Part shown: positions 63,177-64,000 of the stretch, one piece after another
Layout: the number at the start of each line of letters is the position of its first letter
How positions within the stretch are numbered: position 1 is the stretch's first letter
Notes under the pieces: generated by a model
What the model saw: the letters and a program-made list of their open reading frames with translations, nothing else
Told to the model about the DNA's origin: nothing
The model's database searches: none
Program-made: the position numbers and the translations under genes
NCBI RefSeq assembly: GCF_009496285.1
Contig: NZ_WIJK01000001.1
Location: 62,001 to 126,000, forward strand
Length of the DNA stretch: 64,000 nucleotides
Direction: 5' to 3'
From: Streptococcus mitis
Lineage (GTDB): Bacteria > Bacillota > Bacilli > Lactobacillales > Streptococcaceae

Positions 63177-64000
63177 CTAATCGATAAGTGCTTTATACTG
63201 CTGTAAGCGTAGTTCAAAAAGGGCTGTTAATTGTGGATTTTCTAATATTTGCAGAGATTGGATAAAGTGTTCAATCTCTTTTTGATTGCTTCCCTTGGTC
63301 TGAAGGAAAACACTCATTTTCTTTAAAAACTGCCACAGTAATTTCTCAAAAACATCGTACGGGCGAAGTATGCTCTCCAACTCGGCTTCAAAGATTGGGA
63401 TGTAAGAGAAAAGTTTGCGCTCCATGAGCTCTGAGATGATATTTAGAAAGCAACTTTTCATATACAGTCTATTGTGTGCCAATTCTTTAAATTCCTTGGA
63501 TTTTTCGAGTAAAGAGGTTGATAAAAAGATCAGATCTTGATTGCTTAAAAAAGCATAGTATTGCAAAAGATATAGAGTTCAAACCAGGTCCAAGACTCGA
63601 TAGCATAGAGATAGGTGGTTAAAAACTCACTATCCTCCTCTGCTAGTGGGTAGCTTTTATCTAGTGAATGGATAGCATCTTTAATCACGATGGCATTCAA
63701 GCGACGATAGGTCTGCGCCATCTGTTCTTGCTCGACTTCCTCCAAGAGTTGCTCTAAACCAGCTATATCTTGATGGGCAAAGCGATCCACAAGCCTTCTA
63801 CCAAATTTCATATGTGGAGATTCTTGGTAGTTGTTGAGCTTGTGACCAAACTCATCAAAGGTCACATTTATCCCTTGGATCGCTAGGATCAACTTATCCG
63901 CAGACAGCATGGACTGCCCTAGTTCAAACTTGGATCGCTGAGAGGCTGTTAGTCCTGCACAAGCCACATCTGACTGCTTGAGCTTTCTCGCCAGGCGTAA
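63177..64000 (-). pseudogene. Rgg/MutR-family regulator gene with a frameshift (5' end outside window)
   Basis: The gene enters from the right edge with LRLARKLKQSDVACAGLTAS and FELGQSMLSADKLILAIQGI, the helix-turn-helix part of an Rgg regulator, and runs to ELYIFCNTMLF before a TAA at 63545. The following residues of the family (FLSNQDLIFLSTSLLEKSKE and onward to the end at 63177) are in the next frame. One extra T in the T6 run at 63547-63552 (A6 on the plus strand) would restore one continuous protein. It is either a recent pseudogene, a phase-variable gene or a sequencing error. It stands directly upstream of the CPBP string. Confidence 0.85.

Overview
The window looks like chromosome of a mitis-group Streptococcus, close to S. 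pneumoniae, S. mitis and S. oralis. The evidence is seven BOX elements carrying the boxA core TACGGCAAGGCGACGTTGACG-type sequence in split form, three RUP-like 107-108 bp elements, an AT-rich base composition, a cinA-recA pair behind a competence (cin) box, and a malQP/malXCD-malAR maltodextrin locus. It is probably not S. pneumoniae itself. recA is followed at once by a terminator instead of dinF and lytA, and blocks that I remember as lying apart in pneumococcal genomes are joined here. No rRNA, tRNA, CRISPR array, prophage or intact insertion sequence was seen.

Layout. 1-810: tail of a GNAT acetyltransferase gene, then three tandem RUP-like elements. 815-5720: pspC-like gene, recA, cinA, lytR, an acetyltransferase and tsaE, all on the minus strand. 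5757-8285: purine permease and a divergent Cof-type phosphatase. 8317-12824: two lipoproteins, folC, a hairpin-rich spacer, the ireB-ruvX-DUF1292 operon and spx. 12910-16057: mgtA under an M-box magnesium riboswitch. 16076-21781: pepP-like peptidase and uvrA, divergent from corA and a DUF1129 gene. 21882-28325: SemiSWEET, an S66 peptidase, mutL-ruvA-tag and tyrS. 28343-30736: an unusual P1B-type ATPase with a small membrane partner. 30944-32662: rlmA and small membrane proteins. 32692-42669: the maltodextrin regulon. 42751-50485: YitT, aspS, a cluster of small membrane and regulatory genes with a clear palindromic operator, and hisS. 50566-53727: MFS exporter, Rgg regulator and an MptD-type S component. 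53750-58844: methionine uptake operon behind a MET-box, and an amino-acid binding lipoprotein. 58947-60031: azlCD with a possible cin-box. 60063-64000: a duplicated CPBP-protease/peptide module behind a frameshifted rgg gene.

How the genes work together. Maltodextrins enter through MalXCD (its ATPase is not in the window), are processed by MalQ and MalP, and are controlled by MalR through palindromes in the malQ-malX interval. Methionine enters through MetQNI, with an M20 peptidase in the same operon. Magnesium enters through MgtA (riboswitch-controlled) and CorA, only 4.5 kb apart. RecA, CinA, UvrA, RuvA, MutL, RuvX and Tag form a large share of a DNA repair and recombination set.

The best candidates for something undescribed are three. 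First, the doubled module CPBP protein A - short cationic peptide frame - CPBP protein B (60117-63061), in which both peptide frames share a GMSPHRGA motif, have the same length and lie in frame behind the stop codon of the A protein. Second, the P1B ATPase with SCA in place of CPC and its co-transcribed PacL-like partner (28343-30686). Third, the exact coincidence of three BOX ends with the stop codons of mutL, rlmA and malP.
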